Both the position numbers and the translations under genes were made by a program. From Thermogutta sp039793925 (GTDB lineage: Bacteria > Planctomycetota > Planctomycetia > Pirellulales > Thermoguttaceae), in NCBI RefSeq assembly GCF_039793925.1, contig NZ_JBAMME010000199.1, positions 1 to 64,000 of the forward strand: DNA of 64,000 bases, read 5' to 3'. Within the stretch, counting starts at the first letter, position 1. Every line of letters starts with the position of its first letter. This document shows, piece after piece, positions 9,834 through 18,953 of the stretch. The notes under the pieces are model-generated. The model was not told the DNA's origin and did not search any database. It saw only the letters and a list, made by a program, of their open reading frames with translations.

Positions 9834-10163
9834 ACTCTGCAAGCTTTCCTGAATTGTTTTTTGGTTCTCTTCTTGTCTTATGTTAAGCGTTTGCCCGGCC
9901 GTGTCAATAGTGGGTTGAGGGAAGGTTTTGCGAGGGACACCGTTTTTTGTCACACATTCCTTCGAGAAGCCGCCTCCTAAAAATGGTTGCGTGGACGTCA
10001 CTCATCCCATTTGCCGGCGAGCGAAAGGAGCCATGTGCGAGACCCGCTCTTCCTTTGCACGGCCCTGGGCAACTCGCGGTTGATTTCGCGCGATCGTGCA
10101 GCCCTCCCAAAGACGCTCTGAAAGCCCCTTGCAACGCGCATACGACTCAGACCTTCATGGAAC
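9834..10163. other. intergenic, promoter side of tRNA-Glu
   Basis: About 330 bases between tRNA-Glu and the end of the RNase HII-like gene. Only short frames without recognisable content are present. The tRNA promoter should lie in the first 60 bases, but I could not assign boxes with confidence. Confidence 0.4.
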
Positions 10164-11192
10164 TCATTTGAGCCGTCGCACGAAGGCAGGGGGAATTCCC
10201 AGCTTTTCGAGGAGGGGCGAAATTTCCTCAAGAAAGCGCCGGGCGTCCTCCGGATAACCCGCCGTAGGACGGAGCTCGGGTTTCCAGCGTCGCCAATACT
10301 CATTGAATGCGCACATAGCCACCTCCCTCAGGTATTTTGAAACGATCGAGGAAGCTGCCACGATGAAGTATGATTCGGCCTTGGCCCGAAAACAAAAGCG
10401 TATGTTGCGCTGAGGCTCGAGGATATCGTACTCGCTGATTTCTCGGGATTCCTGCAGGACCCGGATGCAATCTCTAGAAAAAACCGTCCCAAGATGCTGG
10501 GCGTAGCGGTCTCGGCCACCGTGCTTGTCAGACCAAACGTGCGCTTGCCCAACTTCCGGTGCGAGCTGGCGCGCCAGTTCGAGGGTCAAATGAGAAAGGA
10601 GATCACTTTTTTTCCCGAACCGTTCTATCAGTTGATTGAAACGGACCGCCGGAAGAAATTGGACGCGAACTTGTTCCAGACGAAAATCGTTTCCAGCAAG
10701 AGCATCTGAAAGACACTGGGTGGCGTGTTCGATTTCACCCCGCTCACACACCAGAGGCAGGCTCCGGTCGAATGCAGCCAGCCATGGTATGATCTGGAGC
10801 CATGGGCGAGCTGCTGGATCGAGCTGACGAACGAGATTTTTCCACTCGCACGGAAATTGGAAGATTTGCCCGAGGATAGCAAGCGCAGCCCTTTCCAGAT
10901 TCTGCCATCCGGAATCGCCACTGTAGACCTTCTTGGAATCGGCAATCCATAACGGACGGGCCTGGTCGCCCTTTTTCTCCCCATCAGCAATCGCCTCCGG
11001 AGATCCGCGGAGGTCATTCGGAAGCCTCGTCTTTCTTAGTGGCGCAACCGTTATTCGAGGAGCCAAGAGCGAGTACCAGACCTCCGGTGGGTACTCGCGG
11101 GGCGCAGACCACAAGGTGGCAGTGATGACCAAGGGCCCCAGCGTGGGGCCGTAACCCGCCTCATCCGTCGCTATGTGATGAACCCAATCCAT
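10164..11192 (-). CDS. ribonuclease HII-like protein
   Basis: About 342 residues. Near the N-terminus the motif TDEAGYGPTLGPLVI matches the DEAGRGPLAGP signature of RNase HII/HIII, with the first catalytic Asp-Glu pair kept. Near the C-terminus AASSIVSKYLREVAM matches the ASIxAKVxRD motif, and TAGYPEDARRFL matches the GYP-x-DA substrate-contacting segment. The protein is longer than RNase HII (about 200 residues) and has a large central insertion, so it is a divergent branch. Cleavage at RNA-DNA junctions is inferred. ATG at 11192 is preferred over the TTG at 11207. It follows the MMPL permease gene by 11-26 bases and is probably its operon partner. Confidence 0.65.
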   Translation of the reverse strand: MDWVHHIATDEAGYGPTLGPLVITATLWSAPREYPPEVWYSLLAPRITVAPLRKTRLPNDLRGSPEAIADGEKKGDQARPLWIADSKKVYSGDSGWQNLERAALAILGQIFQFPCEWKNLVRQLDPAARPWLQIIPWLAAFDRSLPLVCERGEIEHATQCLSDALAGNDFRLEQVRVQFLPAVRFNQLIERFGKKSDLLSHLTLELARQLAPEVGQAHVWSDKHGGRDRYAQHLGTVFSRDCIRVLQESREISEYDILEPQRNIRFCFRAKAESYFIVAASSIVSKYLREVAMCAFNEYWRRWKPELRPTAGYPEDARRFLEEISPLLEKLGIPPAFVRRLK

Positions 11193-11218
11193 CGAACCGA
11201 TCGTCAAGACCGCTTATT

Positions 11219-13699
11219 TCACTTTGTTGGATGGTTGTCGGAAAACCAACGTGCTCTGAGAGCCGAGATGTTGTGCCTTTTACTGAAGGAAAGCAAACAG
11301 GGAAGGAGAACCAGATTGGATACAAGTCCGCCTACCATCGTCCAGCTTACAAGAATGCCGAAGTCCGCCGTGGGGACAAATTGGCTGCGAGTTAGGCTCA
11401 AAAATCCCACAACCAGCGCGAGCGTGGCGTACACGGTGGCTGGCCCGACGGTGTTTTGCGCTTCCCTCAAAGCTCGCGTGATACTCCGCCCGGCTTTGAG
11501 TGCTCTCTGGAAAGCTGTGAGGTAGTGAATCGACGCATCGACACTCAAGCCCAGGGATACGGCAGCCATCATGGCGGATCCCATGTTGATGCGAACTCCG
11601 ATCCAGCCGAGTGTTCCCATCAGGACAACGACCGGTAAAAGGTTGGCGAACAGGACCCCGAAAACCCAGGTAAGATTTCTAAAAGCCACTGCGAATAACA
11701 GAGCCATTCCGACTATGGCAATGATAAAACTTAGCCCTTGCTGGACGACCAGACCTCTGACAAGCTCTCCGAAGATAACATAGTAACCGGTGACAAGCGG
11801 ACCGATTCTTGAAGTCATTGAGTCGCCGGTGAATGACGCTTGAGCTTCGTGGCGCGATTCCGCTGGGGATGGCTCTTTATGCGGCCATGACTGGATTATC
11901 CGCGGCCATTCTTCTTCCACGATTTGACGTACCTGCCGCACGAGAGCAACTCGCGATTCTCCCGTCTCCCGTTCCTGTGACCGCAGCAAGATGCGAAACC
12001 ACCAGCGGGTTGGTTCTCTCGGATCGGCAGTATAAAGTGCGCGGTACAAGCCGGGCATTCGCATCTGAACAAACCGAAGAGCCCAGTCTTCCGTCCATCT
12101 TGATGAAAACGCAGAGGGGAGTGGCAGGGAGTTCAGCGCAGCCCGGAGATCCGCCAAACTGAGGACCTTGGCGAGCCCCGGGACGGATCGTCCCTGGCTC
12201 TCGATTTTCACCTCTGTTCGCAAGCGATTCTGAAGGTTTTCCACAGCCGCCAGATACTCCGGCGTCAAATGCCCAGGCGCGGGGAGCGCGATATCCCACA
12301 CTCCAGCGCCTCCAAGTTCTTGATCGAGCCACTCGTAAGCCCGCACGATACTGGAGTCTTCGCGGAAACTTCGAGTGAAATCAGTTTCGTACTTCGCACG
12401 AAGCCAACCCCACAGACTTGCCGCCATGAGGACTATTGCTGTGGTGACGACCCGCCACCGGTGCCGCAACGAGACTTTAAGCACCCCCTGGAGTACCGCT
12501 TGCAACGGTCCCGCTTCGGTAAGGGAACGCCTCAGGGTCTCAGCACGGAGGAAGACGGACGATGCAAAAAAACGGATTGTTTCTCGGCGTACACGGACCG
12601 CGATCTTTTCTGCGCCCATGAAGGTAGCCGGTAAGAAGCAGAGCATCGCGATCAGAAGCCAACCCACCGCCAACACCGCCACGACGGCGAAGCTTCGCAC
12701 CGGTGTGACTCCGGAGACTGTCAAGGCCCCAAAACCAATCGCGTCAGTTGCCAGTGCCAGCATCACAGGGAGCGTGAGTTGCCGGGTACTTGCGTGCAAT
12801 GCAGACTCCGCGGAATGGCCTCTCCACCTGGCATTTTCCACACGTACGACAAGATGCATGAGAGTGGCCACCGCAATGACCGTGATCACCGCTACCAGTG
12901 CGGAATCGATGAGATTTCCGGAGCCTCCCAAAATCGCAAATGTTGCCTTTGCCCCGGTTACACTAGTGGTAATGAGCATTGCCGCTATCAACACCCAGCG
13001 AAGTTGGCCTGAACAAATGAGTATGACCCCGGCCAGCAGAATCCCCGCCGTCCATGCGATGCGGGAACCATCGCGCTCAACCATCCGGAATCCGGTTTCG
13101 ACTACGACGGGTGGCCCCACAATCACTCCCTCTGGCAGGCTCGATGCGATTGCGGTGAGCTGGTCGATCGCTGTGGCGCGTTGAGCCTCCCCGTGGTCCG
13201 AAAGCGGATCAATAAGGACAATCACAGCCGCCACGTTTCCCAGGGCGTTGTGCGTGTAATTTTCGAACAAATGACGCACGGACTCCGCAAGCGAAGATCG
13301 GCTGACAATCGCCGGCCCCAGAAGCTGGTCTAAGCTCCAAACATCTTTCACGCCGGACACGGCACGAAGCCGTTGAGCCACCTCAGACAATCGGGCGATC
13401 CCCTCTCCGCTTGCGGCGAAAAGTTGGGTATCTCGATACGCGATCAGCACAAAATCTTGTGTCCCAAAGATTTGCTCAAATTCCGACCAAATTTTTCTCT
13501 CCGGGTCGTTTGCCGCAAGCATGTGCAGGAGAGACCGATCTACCGGCAACCTGGCCGACAGCGGCATCGCCACCGCAACCAGAAGCATCCCGATAACGAA
13601 AAACAGTCCACGCAACCGAATCCACAGCGCGACAAGATCAAAAAAGGGATTATGCCAAAAGTGGTGGGTATCGCGTGAAGCACGAAAGAGCGTTTTCAT
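11219..13699 (-). CDS. MMPL/RND superfamily membrane permease
   Basis: An 826-residue protein with one N-terminal helix (about 33-50), a periplasmic loop, a group of five or six helices (about 215-360) and a central helix near 425-440. A second extracytoplasmic domain and a matching C-terminal helix group (about 650-810) follow. This two-fold repeat of one plus five helices is the RND/MMPL (sterol-sensing-domain-like) plan. The family moves hydrophobic compounds or lipids across the inner membrane using proton motive force; the cargo is unknown. Its ATG overlaps the stop of the upstream oxidoreductase gene by four bases (13696-13699, ATGA), which implies translational coupling. Confidence 0.82.
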   Translation of the reverse strand: MKTLFRASRDTHHFWHNPFFDLVALWIRLRGLFFVIGMLLVAVAMPLSARLPVDRSLLHMLAANDPERKIWSEFEQIFGTQDFVLIAYRDTQLFAASGEGIARLSEVAQRLRAVSGVKDVWSLDQLLGPAIVSRSSLAESVRHLFENYTHNALGNVAAVIVLIDPLSDHGEAQRATAIDQLTAIASSLPEGVIVGPPVVVETGFRMVERDGSRIAWTAGILLAGVILICSGQLRWVLIAAMLITTSVTGAKATFAILGGSGNLIDSALVAVITVIAVATLMHLVVRVENARWRGHSAESALHASTRQLTLPVMLALATDAIGFGALTVSGVTPVRSFAVVAVLAVGWLLIAMLCFLPATFMGAEKIAVRVRRETIRFFASSVFLRAETLRRSLTEAGPLQAVLQGVLKVSLRHRWRVVTTAIVLMAASLWGWLRAKYETDFTRSFREDSSIVRAYEWLDQELGGAGVWDIALPAPGHLTPEYLAAVENLQNRLRTEVKIESQGRSVPGLAKVLSLADLRAALNSLPLPSAFSSRWTEDWALRFVQMRMPGLYRALYTADPREPTRWWFRILLRSQERETGESRVALVRQVRQIVEEEWPRIIQSWPHKEPSPAESRHEAQASFTGDSMTSRIGPLVTGYYVIFGELVRGLVVQQGLSFIIAIVGMALLFAVAFRNLTWVFGVLFANLLPVVVLMGTLGWIGVRINMGSAMMAAVSLGLSVDASIHYLTAFQRALKAGRSITRALREAQNTVGPATVYATLALVVGFLSLTRSQFVPTADFGILVSWTMVGGLVSNLVLLPCLLSFSKRHNISALRARWFSDNHPTK

Positions 13700-15240
13700 G
13701 GCCCACCTGATGACCAGCTCACGCCCTGCGATGGCTTTTCAACCTGCCGTCGTGACCCACGGAGCCCACTTTTAATTTCCCGGAGGATTTCATTCTCAGG
13801 CAACGCACGATAATAGGGATCAAGCGGATAACAGCCGCTGACGAGGCCGTTACGCGGCGCGGTGGTGCAGTCACTGAAAGTCCGACAAAGGCGTTTGGTT
13901 TGGAGGTCCCTTCCTGCAAGGACATCTCCCGGCAAGTCCCAGTATGCCAGAACCAGCCGTCCAATTCCCACAAAATCGGTCCAGCCTGCTCGGACAACTC
14001 CCTGAGCCACGTGCGGCAGGTACTCCTGAAAATACGTATAAGCCGTGCCGACCACAGGCAGACCGGGCAAAGCTTGTTTGATCTGCCTCACCACCGCGAT
14101 TTGCCGCAAACAGCCCACAAGCGGATCTTCTGGCGGTTGGTATCCATCCGATGGCGGATACAACGCCGGCCGTTGAATATGGGGGTTGTAATAGGGTGAA
14201 CCGGCCGTCAGATTGACCATCGCTACCCCACATGCCTCGTGGAGTTCTTTCAGCAGTTTGATCGGCTCTTGGAGATCGATTTCCAACGGGTTCCAGCGAT
14301 TGCATCCAAACCCGGGATAGGGCACCGGAAATTCGTGGGGAATTCCCGGCCCCAGTTTTCCCGGCTCCGCGCGACTGGGGTCAGGGCGAAACGGGGGAAA
14401 ATCGAAAACCGATAGTCGCACGCCGATGACCAACTCGGGGCATTCCGATCGAACAGCACGAATCACCTCCCGGAGAAAGCGCGAGCGCCCCGGCAGATCG
14501 CCGCCGTACGGTCCGGGACGATCAAATGCCGAGAGAAATTCATGTCCCAAATATCCATGGCAGGCCTTGATATCGACGAATTGGAAGCCCACGTCGCGTG
14601 CCATTCGCGCGGCTTCGACGTAAGCATCAATCAGCGCGGGAATGTCCTCGTCTTTCAAAATGACTGAGTCATCCTGGGGATCAATCCCGAATTTCGCATC
14701 CAGCACCGGATGATGGTACACAATGCGGGGTTCCGCCCGATCCTTTCGATTGGGACGGCAGAAGCGGCCTGAATGGGTTAACTGGAGTCCGACAAAGAGG
14801 TCCTCCGTCGCACGCTCACCATAACACTCGCCATGGACGTCGCGTAGCCGCCGGAGGAGATGTCGCATCGCTTCCTTGTTTTCTGGCCGGTAATAAAGCT
14901 GATGGGGATTGGCCCGGCCATCGCGACGGACGGCGAACGCCTCTCCACCCCAAATGAGCTTCGCTCCCGACGCGCCAAAGTGTTCCCATCGCCGGATAGT
15001 GTGCTGGGTGGGCTGGCCTTCCGGAGTTCCATCCCAGCCTTCCATAGGGTGGATGCACCAGCGATTGTGGATTCGGAAGCCTGCAACTTCAAATGGCTGG
15101 GCTAAGGGGGATCCCTCCGCAGCGGACAACGGCTGATCGTCGACGGGTAACTCGTACCCCAGAGCTGCAATCCGGTCGCGGAGTTCTTGCGGGGACTTGA
15201 GTGCTGCTATTTTGACGAACTCACCACTCTTGGGTTGCAT
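13696..15240 (-). CDS. Old Yellow Enzyme-like NADH:flavin oxidoreductase
   Basis: A 514-residue cytoplasmic TIM-barrel flavoenzyme. It begins after about 55 residues with RIHNRWCIHPMEGWDG, corresponding to the first strand of the OYE barrel. QLTHSGR, DIKACHGYLGHEFLSAF and YGGDLPGRSRFL are the standard OYE landmarks (FMN site and active-site segment). There is no C-terminal FAD/NAD domain with 4Fe-4S cysteines of the 2,4-dienoyl-CoA reductase type, so it is a one-domain enzyme with an extended N-terminus. The substrate is unknown. GGAAGG lies 10 bases before the ATG. The stop overlaps the permease start, so the reductase and permease may act on related hydrophobic molecules. Confidence 0.85.
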   Translation of the reverse strand: MQPKSGEFVKIAALKSPQELRDRIAALGYELPVDDQPLSAAEGSPLAQPFEVAGFRIHNRWCIHPMEGWDGTPEGQPTQHTIRRWEHFGASGAKLIWGGEAFAVRRDGRANPHQLYYRPENKEAMRHLLRRLRDVHGECYGERATEDLFVGLQLTHSGRFCRPNRKDRAEPRIVYHHPVLDAKFGIDPQDDSVILKDEDIPALIDAYVEAARMARDVGFQFVDIKACHGYLGHEFLSAFDRPGPYGGDLPGRSRFLREVIRAVRSECPELVIGVRLSVFDFPPFRPDPSRAEPGKLGPGIPHEFPVPYPGFGCNRWNPLEIDLQEPIKLLKELHEACGVAMVNLTAGSPYYNPHIQRPALYPPSDGYQPPEDPLVGCLRQIAVVRQIKQALPGLPVVGTAYTYFQEYLPHVAQGVVRAGWTDFVGIGRLVLAYWDLPGDVLAGRDLQTKRLCRTFSDCTTAPRNGLVSGCYPLDPYYRALPENEILREIKSGLRGSRRQVEKPSQGVSWSSGGP

Positions 15241-15375
15241 ATCTTTAAAACCTTCCCATTACCGTCTTTGCACCAAAGTTTTATCGCCGATTGCTTCGGG
15301 ACGACTTCGGCCGGGGTTGTCCGTCAACTGATAGCCGGGCTGGCGAACGACAGTCGCTGCGTTGACATCGCCTCA

Positions 15376-15573
15376 TCAACACTGCTGCCCAGTGATCCGA
15401 GCGATCTCCGCCTCCACGGCCGCGATCTCTTTTGTGAGTGTTTCAATTTCTCGGGGGTCGTCCGGCTGCTTTTTGGCCCCTGCCAGGCGTAGCTGAAGCT
15501 CCCGTAAGCGTTTTCGGAGGGCGTCTAATTTTCGCGCATCCCGCTTGTTGAGATTCTTGTCCATTTTGCTCAT
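15376..15573 (-). CDS. small charged coiled-coil protein
   Basis: A 65-residue protein starting MSKMDKNLNKRD. The start is fixed by a strong AGGAGG 11 bases upstream; the longer frame to 15636 would overlap the pcnB-like gene and lacks such a site. Heptad-like Leu/Ile spacing with dense Lys, Arg and Glu predicts one long helical hairpin or coiled coil. There is no signal peptide and no membrane segment. It lies directly behind the nucleotidyltransferase gene, probably in the same transcript. I do not recognise a named family. Confidence 0.6.
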   Translation of the reverse strand: MSKMDKNLNKRDARKLDALRKRLRELQLRLAGAKKQPDDPREIETLTKEIAAVEAEIARITGQQC

Positions 15574-15613
15574 TGTAACCTTTGCCTCCTTAATCGCATT
15601 GGCGCTGCCGAAG

Positions 15614-16894
15614 TTATTTGCGTTCGCCCGTGCCATTCATTGATTTTAGCTTTCGCTGGATCCATTCAATGGCTGCTTCGCGCGACTGGATAACCCCGTC
15701 CAACTGGGCCCGGCGAACTTCCTGAAGGATTTGCCGATAGATGGGCCCCGGCGGTAATCCCAAAGCATGAAGGTCGTCTCCTTTGATAAGAAAGGGAGGA
15801 TTGAGTTTTTCGGGTGGCCACTGGAGCCGCTCCCGACACCAGTGAAAGCTCGCAAGATCATTCTTGCCTTCCTGAACGGCGCAAGTTTCTGCCAGTTTGA
15901 GCAGATCGTGAACCCAGGGTGAGATAAGAATGGGTTGGACCTCCCACCAGGGCCTGAGATGGGCACAGTCGAGATCATTCTCGTGCTCGATCAGCCAAAT
16001 AATCTTGGCCGTAACTTGGTTCGACATGCGCAACCTTTTACAGATGGGGGGCAATTCGGCAGGCGTGACCAATTTCCTGGCCACCGCGGCAAATGCCACG
16101 GGGAAGTCTGGGTCCGTTAACGCTCCGAGGACACGGAGGTTGAGTTCCCAGATCGATTGTCTTTCCTCCGTATCCGGTTTCAATTCTGGGAGAAGGACAT
16201 CTAGAAAGCCCAGTTCGCGGAATAAGCGAAGCCCCTCCACACGCCCGGGAGCGACGAAAAGTCGCTCCAATTCCATGAGAATCCGCTCTGGACTGACCTG
16301 GCGAATCTGAGGAACAAGTTCGCGAATAGCGGCCGCTGTGTGGGGATCAAGAGAAAACTGAAGCTCCGCCACGAAGCGTACCGCGCGGAGCATCCGCAGT
16401 TTGTCTTCGGCAAACCGCTGATACGGGTCACCGATCGCTCGAATGATTCGCCGTTGGATGTCGTCAACACCCCCCACGTAGTCGATAACGCGATCTTCGA
16501 TAGGGTCATAAAACAGGCCGTTGATCGTGAAATCTCTTCGCAGGGCGTCCTCCTGGGGAGATGAAAACACGACCCGATCCGGATGTCGCCCGTCGCTGTA
16601 GCCCAAATCGGATCGAAAGGTGGCAACCTCGATTTGGCCGGCGCCTTTCGGTCCGTTAACTGTGATGACCCCAAAGGCTGCCCCAACGGCAAAAGTCCGC
16701 CGGTGTCCAAAAATTTTCCGTACCTGTTCCGGCAAGGCATTGGTTACGACGTCGTAATCTTTGGGCGTACGACCGAGGAGTTGGTCGCGGACACAACCAC
16801 CCGCCCAATAGGCGACAAATCCCGCCTCGCGGAGCTGCTTCACCACCCGCACGGCGAATTCACGCTGCTTTTTGGGATCAAGCTCAGATGGCAT
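15614..16894 (-). CDS. CCA-adding/poly(A) nucleotidyltransferase family protein
   Basis: About 426 residues. The class II nucleotidyltransferase signature is complete: YWAGGCVRDQLLGR near residue 28, then PKDYDVVT with the metal-binding DxD. EDALRRDFTINGLFYD gives the RRDxxxN motif, and FAEDKLRMLRAVRF fits the motif that senses the incoming base. A C-terminal helical RNA-binding region follows. Members either add CCA to tRNA 3' ends or act as poly(A) polymerases. None of the six tRNA genes in this window encodes CCA, so a CCA-adding role is attractive but not proven. I prefer ATG 16894 to TTG 16951; neither has a strong ribosome binding site. Confidence 0.82.
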   Translation of the reverse strand: MPSELDPKKQREFAVRVVKQLREAGFVAYWAGGCVRDQLLGRTPKDYDVVTNALPEQVRKIFGHRRTFAVGAAFGVITVNGPKGAGQIEVATFRSDLGYSDGRHPDRVVFSSPQEDALRRDFTINGLFYDPIEDRVIDYVGGVDDIQRRIIRAIGDPYQRFAEDKLRMLRAVRFVAELQFSLDPHTAAAIRELVPQIRQVSPERILMELERLFVAPGRVEGLRLFRELGFLDVLLPELKPDTEERQSIWELNLRVLGALTDPDFPVAFAAVARKLVTPAELPPICKRLRMSNQVTAKIIWLIEHENDLDCAHLRPWWEVQPILISPWVHDLLKLAETCAVQEGKNDLASFHWCRERLQWPPEKLNPPFLIKGDDLHALGLPPGPIYRQILQEVRRAQLDGVIQSREAAIEWIQRKLKSMNGTGERK

Positions 16895-17078
16895 GCTGGT
16901 TTTGACGGCCAAATTGCCACGAAGGGACAGGCTTCCCGACTTGCCGGGCAAATATTAGAATGATAAATGACAAGGCCTAAGAAACCCAGTGAGATGGCCT
17001 GTTAACCGGCGTGTCTGGCAAACCGAATGTGGCCAAAGACGCCGGAGGCCTAGTGTTTCGGCTGGGTCATTGGCAGAT

Positions 17079-17162
17079 GCCCTGGTGGCGGAACTGGCAG
17101 ACGCGCATGGCTCAGGACCATGTGGGGGAAACCCCTTGGAGGTTCGAATCCTCTCCAGGGCA
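17079..17162 (+). tRNA. tRNA-Leu (anticodon CAG)
   Basis: An 84-base class II tRNA. The acceptor GCCCTGG pairs with CCAGGGC and the discriminator is A. The anticodon stem CATGG/CCATG encloses CTCAGGA (anticodon CAG). A long variable arm and a GGTTCGAATCC T arm are present. CCA is not encoded. Confidence 0.95.
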
Positions 17163-17479
17163 TTTGTTTTTGAGGTTCTGCCGAGCGCTTCACGGAGCTC
17201 CTCAATGAGCGCCAAATGGCCGCCGCACGATGGTTTGGCCTATCCCAAGGGCACTGATCGCGATCGTTTCTGACCTGCCCGGACTTCCCCCAAACTTCGC
17301 TTAGCGGGCCTAAGTGTTCCGGCCAACTTTCCAGCCACTGTGCGCGTTCCCTATCAGGGCTACGCCGGAGAGCCAATCCTGCATCTCTCCCTTCTCGATG
17401 ATTTACCGGTATACTCTCGTTACAGTCTAGAGACCCGCCACGCCTTGAACCACCCCTTTTTCCTAGAAAGGAGGCGTTC
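17163..17479. other. intergenic between tRNA-Leu and BNR protein gene
   Basis: About 317 bases with no recognisable gene. The last 15 bases carry AAAGGAGG, the ribosome binding site of the following gene. The longer antisense frame across this region overlaps the tRNA and is discounted. Confidence 0.5.
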
Positions 17480-18820
17480 ATGTCCACGATTTTCTGTACC
17501 TTCCTAGCACTGGTGTATGCGGCTAATGCGCCGTGTGACATTGTCACGGAGAAGTGGGAAATTCTCGACGCTTGTGAGATTGGGTCGGTTTGGGCGGGCC
17601 ACCCTGTGGGCTTTTTTCTCCTCACCGTTTCACCCTATCAGTATGTGGCCTTTTATGATGCCGACCGGCAAATGGTTGTCGGACAGCGGAAACTTGATGA
17701 ATCACATTTTCGCTTCAAAAAGCTTCCAACGTCGGTCGGATGGGACAGTCATAACAGCATTGCTTTGGCGGTGGACAAGCGCGGTTGCCTGCATGTGAGC
17801 GGCAATATGCACGTGACGCCGCTCATTTATTTTCGCATGACTGCGCCGCACAATTTGGAAAGTTTAATTCCTGTCCACAGGATGGTTGGTGTGAACGAAG
17901 ACCGGGTCACCTATCCCCGTTTCATCAGTACACCGGAGGGCGACCTGGTCTTTTATTACCGCGATGGTGCCAGCGGTCGCGGACGTCAGCTTTTCAATAT
18001 TTACGACGTCGAATCACAATCCTGGCGGCGTCTTTTGCCGGTCCCGCTTTTGGATGGTGGCGAACAAATGAGCGCCTATCCGTCGGGTCCGATATTGGGT
18101 CCCGACGGACTGTGGCATCTCTGCTGGATGTGGCGGGACACCCCGGATTGCAGTACGAACCACGACATCAGCTATGCTCGAAGCCGCGATCTCGTCCACT
18201 GGGAGACAGTCGATGGCACGCCTCTCACCCCGCCCATCACAGCAGCGACGCCGGGTGTGATTGTTGATCCGGTGCCCGTCAAACTGGGACTGATCAACGT
18301 CGGGCATCATGTGGGATTCGACACTCAGCACCGCCCGATTGTCACCTATCACAAATACGACCAGTCTGGGCGAAGCCAAATCTATAACGCCCGATGGGAA
18401 AAGGATCGCTGGGTGATTTATCAAACGAGCAACTGGGAATATCGGTGGGAATTTTCGGGCGGGGGAAGTATTGGAATTGAAATCTCCCCAGGCCCCGTAC
18501 GGATTGCGCAGGCGGGATACCTCGTTCAGACATTTAAGCACAGTCAGTATGGAAGCGGTACGTGGGTCCTGGACGAGGAGACGTTGCGGCCGATTGACAC
18601 CTGCCGGCATGCCATTCGGTTACCCGGAGAAATCACGCGACGAGAATCCGAATTCCCAGGGATGGAGGTTCGCTTCGCCTGGGACTCGGGCGAGCCACCG
18701 GGTAAAGAATCTTACTTGCTCAAATGGGAGACGCTGCCTCCCAACCGCGACCGACCTCGCCCTGGCCCACTCCCACCTCCTAGCACTTTACGACTGTATC
18801 ACTTGAGACGCGTGCCGTGA
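17480..18820 (+). CDS. secreted BNR-repeat (BNR_4-type) beta-propeller protein
   Basis: A 446-residue protein with a short N-terminal hydrophobic segment that may be a signal peptide. WDSHNSIALAVDKRGCLHVS, then SYARSRDLVHWE and VGFDTQHRPIVTYHKYD, are typical blades of the BNR_4 propeller family. This family includes seven-bladed polysaccharide lyases and many uncharacterised planctomycete and Bacteroidetes proteins. The His and Tyr-rich blades (HNS, NMHVTPL, NVGHHVGFD) agree with a lyase-like active site, but that is inference. The start is well placed, with AAAGGAGG 5 bases before the ATG. It is transcribed alone, with the converging glycosyltransferase gene downstream. Confidence 0.7.
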   Translation: MSTIFCTFLALVYAANAPCDIVTEKWEILDACEIGSVWAGHPVGFFLLTVSPYQYVAFYDADRQMVVGQRKLDESHFRFKKLPTSVGWDSHNSIALAVDKRGCLHVSGNMHVTPLIYFRMTAPHNLESLIPVHRMVGVNEDRVTYPRFISTPEGDLVFYYRDGASGRGRQLFNIYDVESQSWRRLLPVPLLDGGEQMSAYPSGPILGPDGLWHLCWMWRDTPDCSTNHDISYARSRDLVHWETVDGTPLTPPITAATPGVIVDPVPVKLGLINVGHHVGFDTQHRPIVTYHKYDQSGRSQIYNARWEKDRWVIYQTSNWEYRWEFSGGGSIGIEISPGPVRIAQAGYLVQTFKHSQYGSGTWVLDEETLRPIDTCRHAIRLPGEITRRESEFPGMEVRFAWDSGEPPGKESYLLKWETLPPNRDRPRPGPLPPPSTLRLYHLRRVP

Positions 18821-18953
18821 TCAGGTTCCGCAGACCACAGTAAGTTGTCCGTCTTGTCAGGCTAACGTGATGGACATTTCCGTTCCAAACCTGTCTCACT
18901 CCATCTGTGTAAGTCAACAGGAAGGAACCTCGTAAGAGGGTTGTGCGCCGCGT

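Noticed and set aside
12375..13184. 269-residue plus-strand frame opposite the MMPL permease
   Set aside because: Ala/Thr/Arg-rich shadow of a membrane protein gene.
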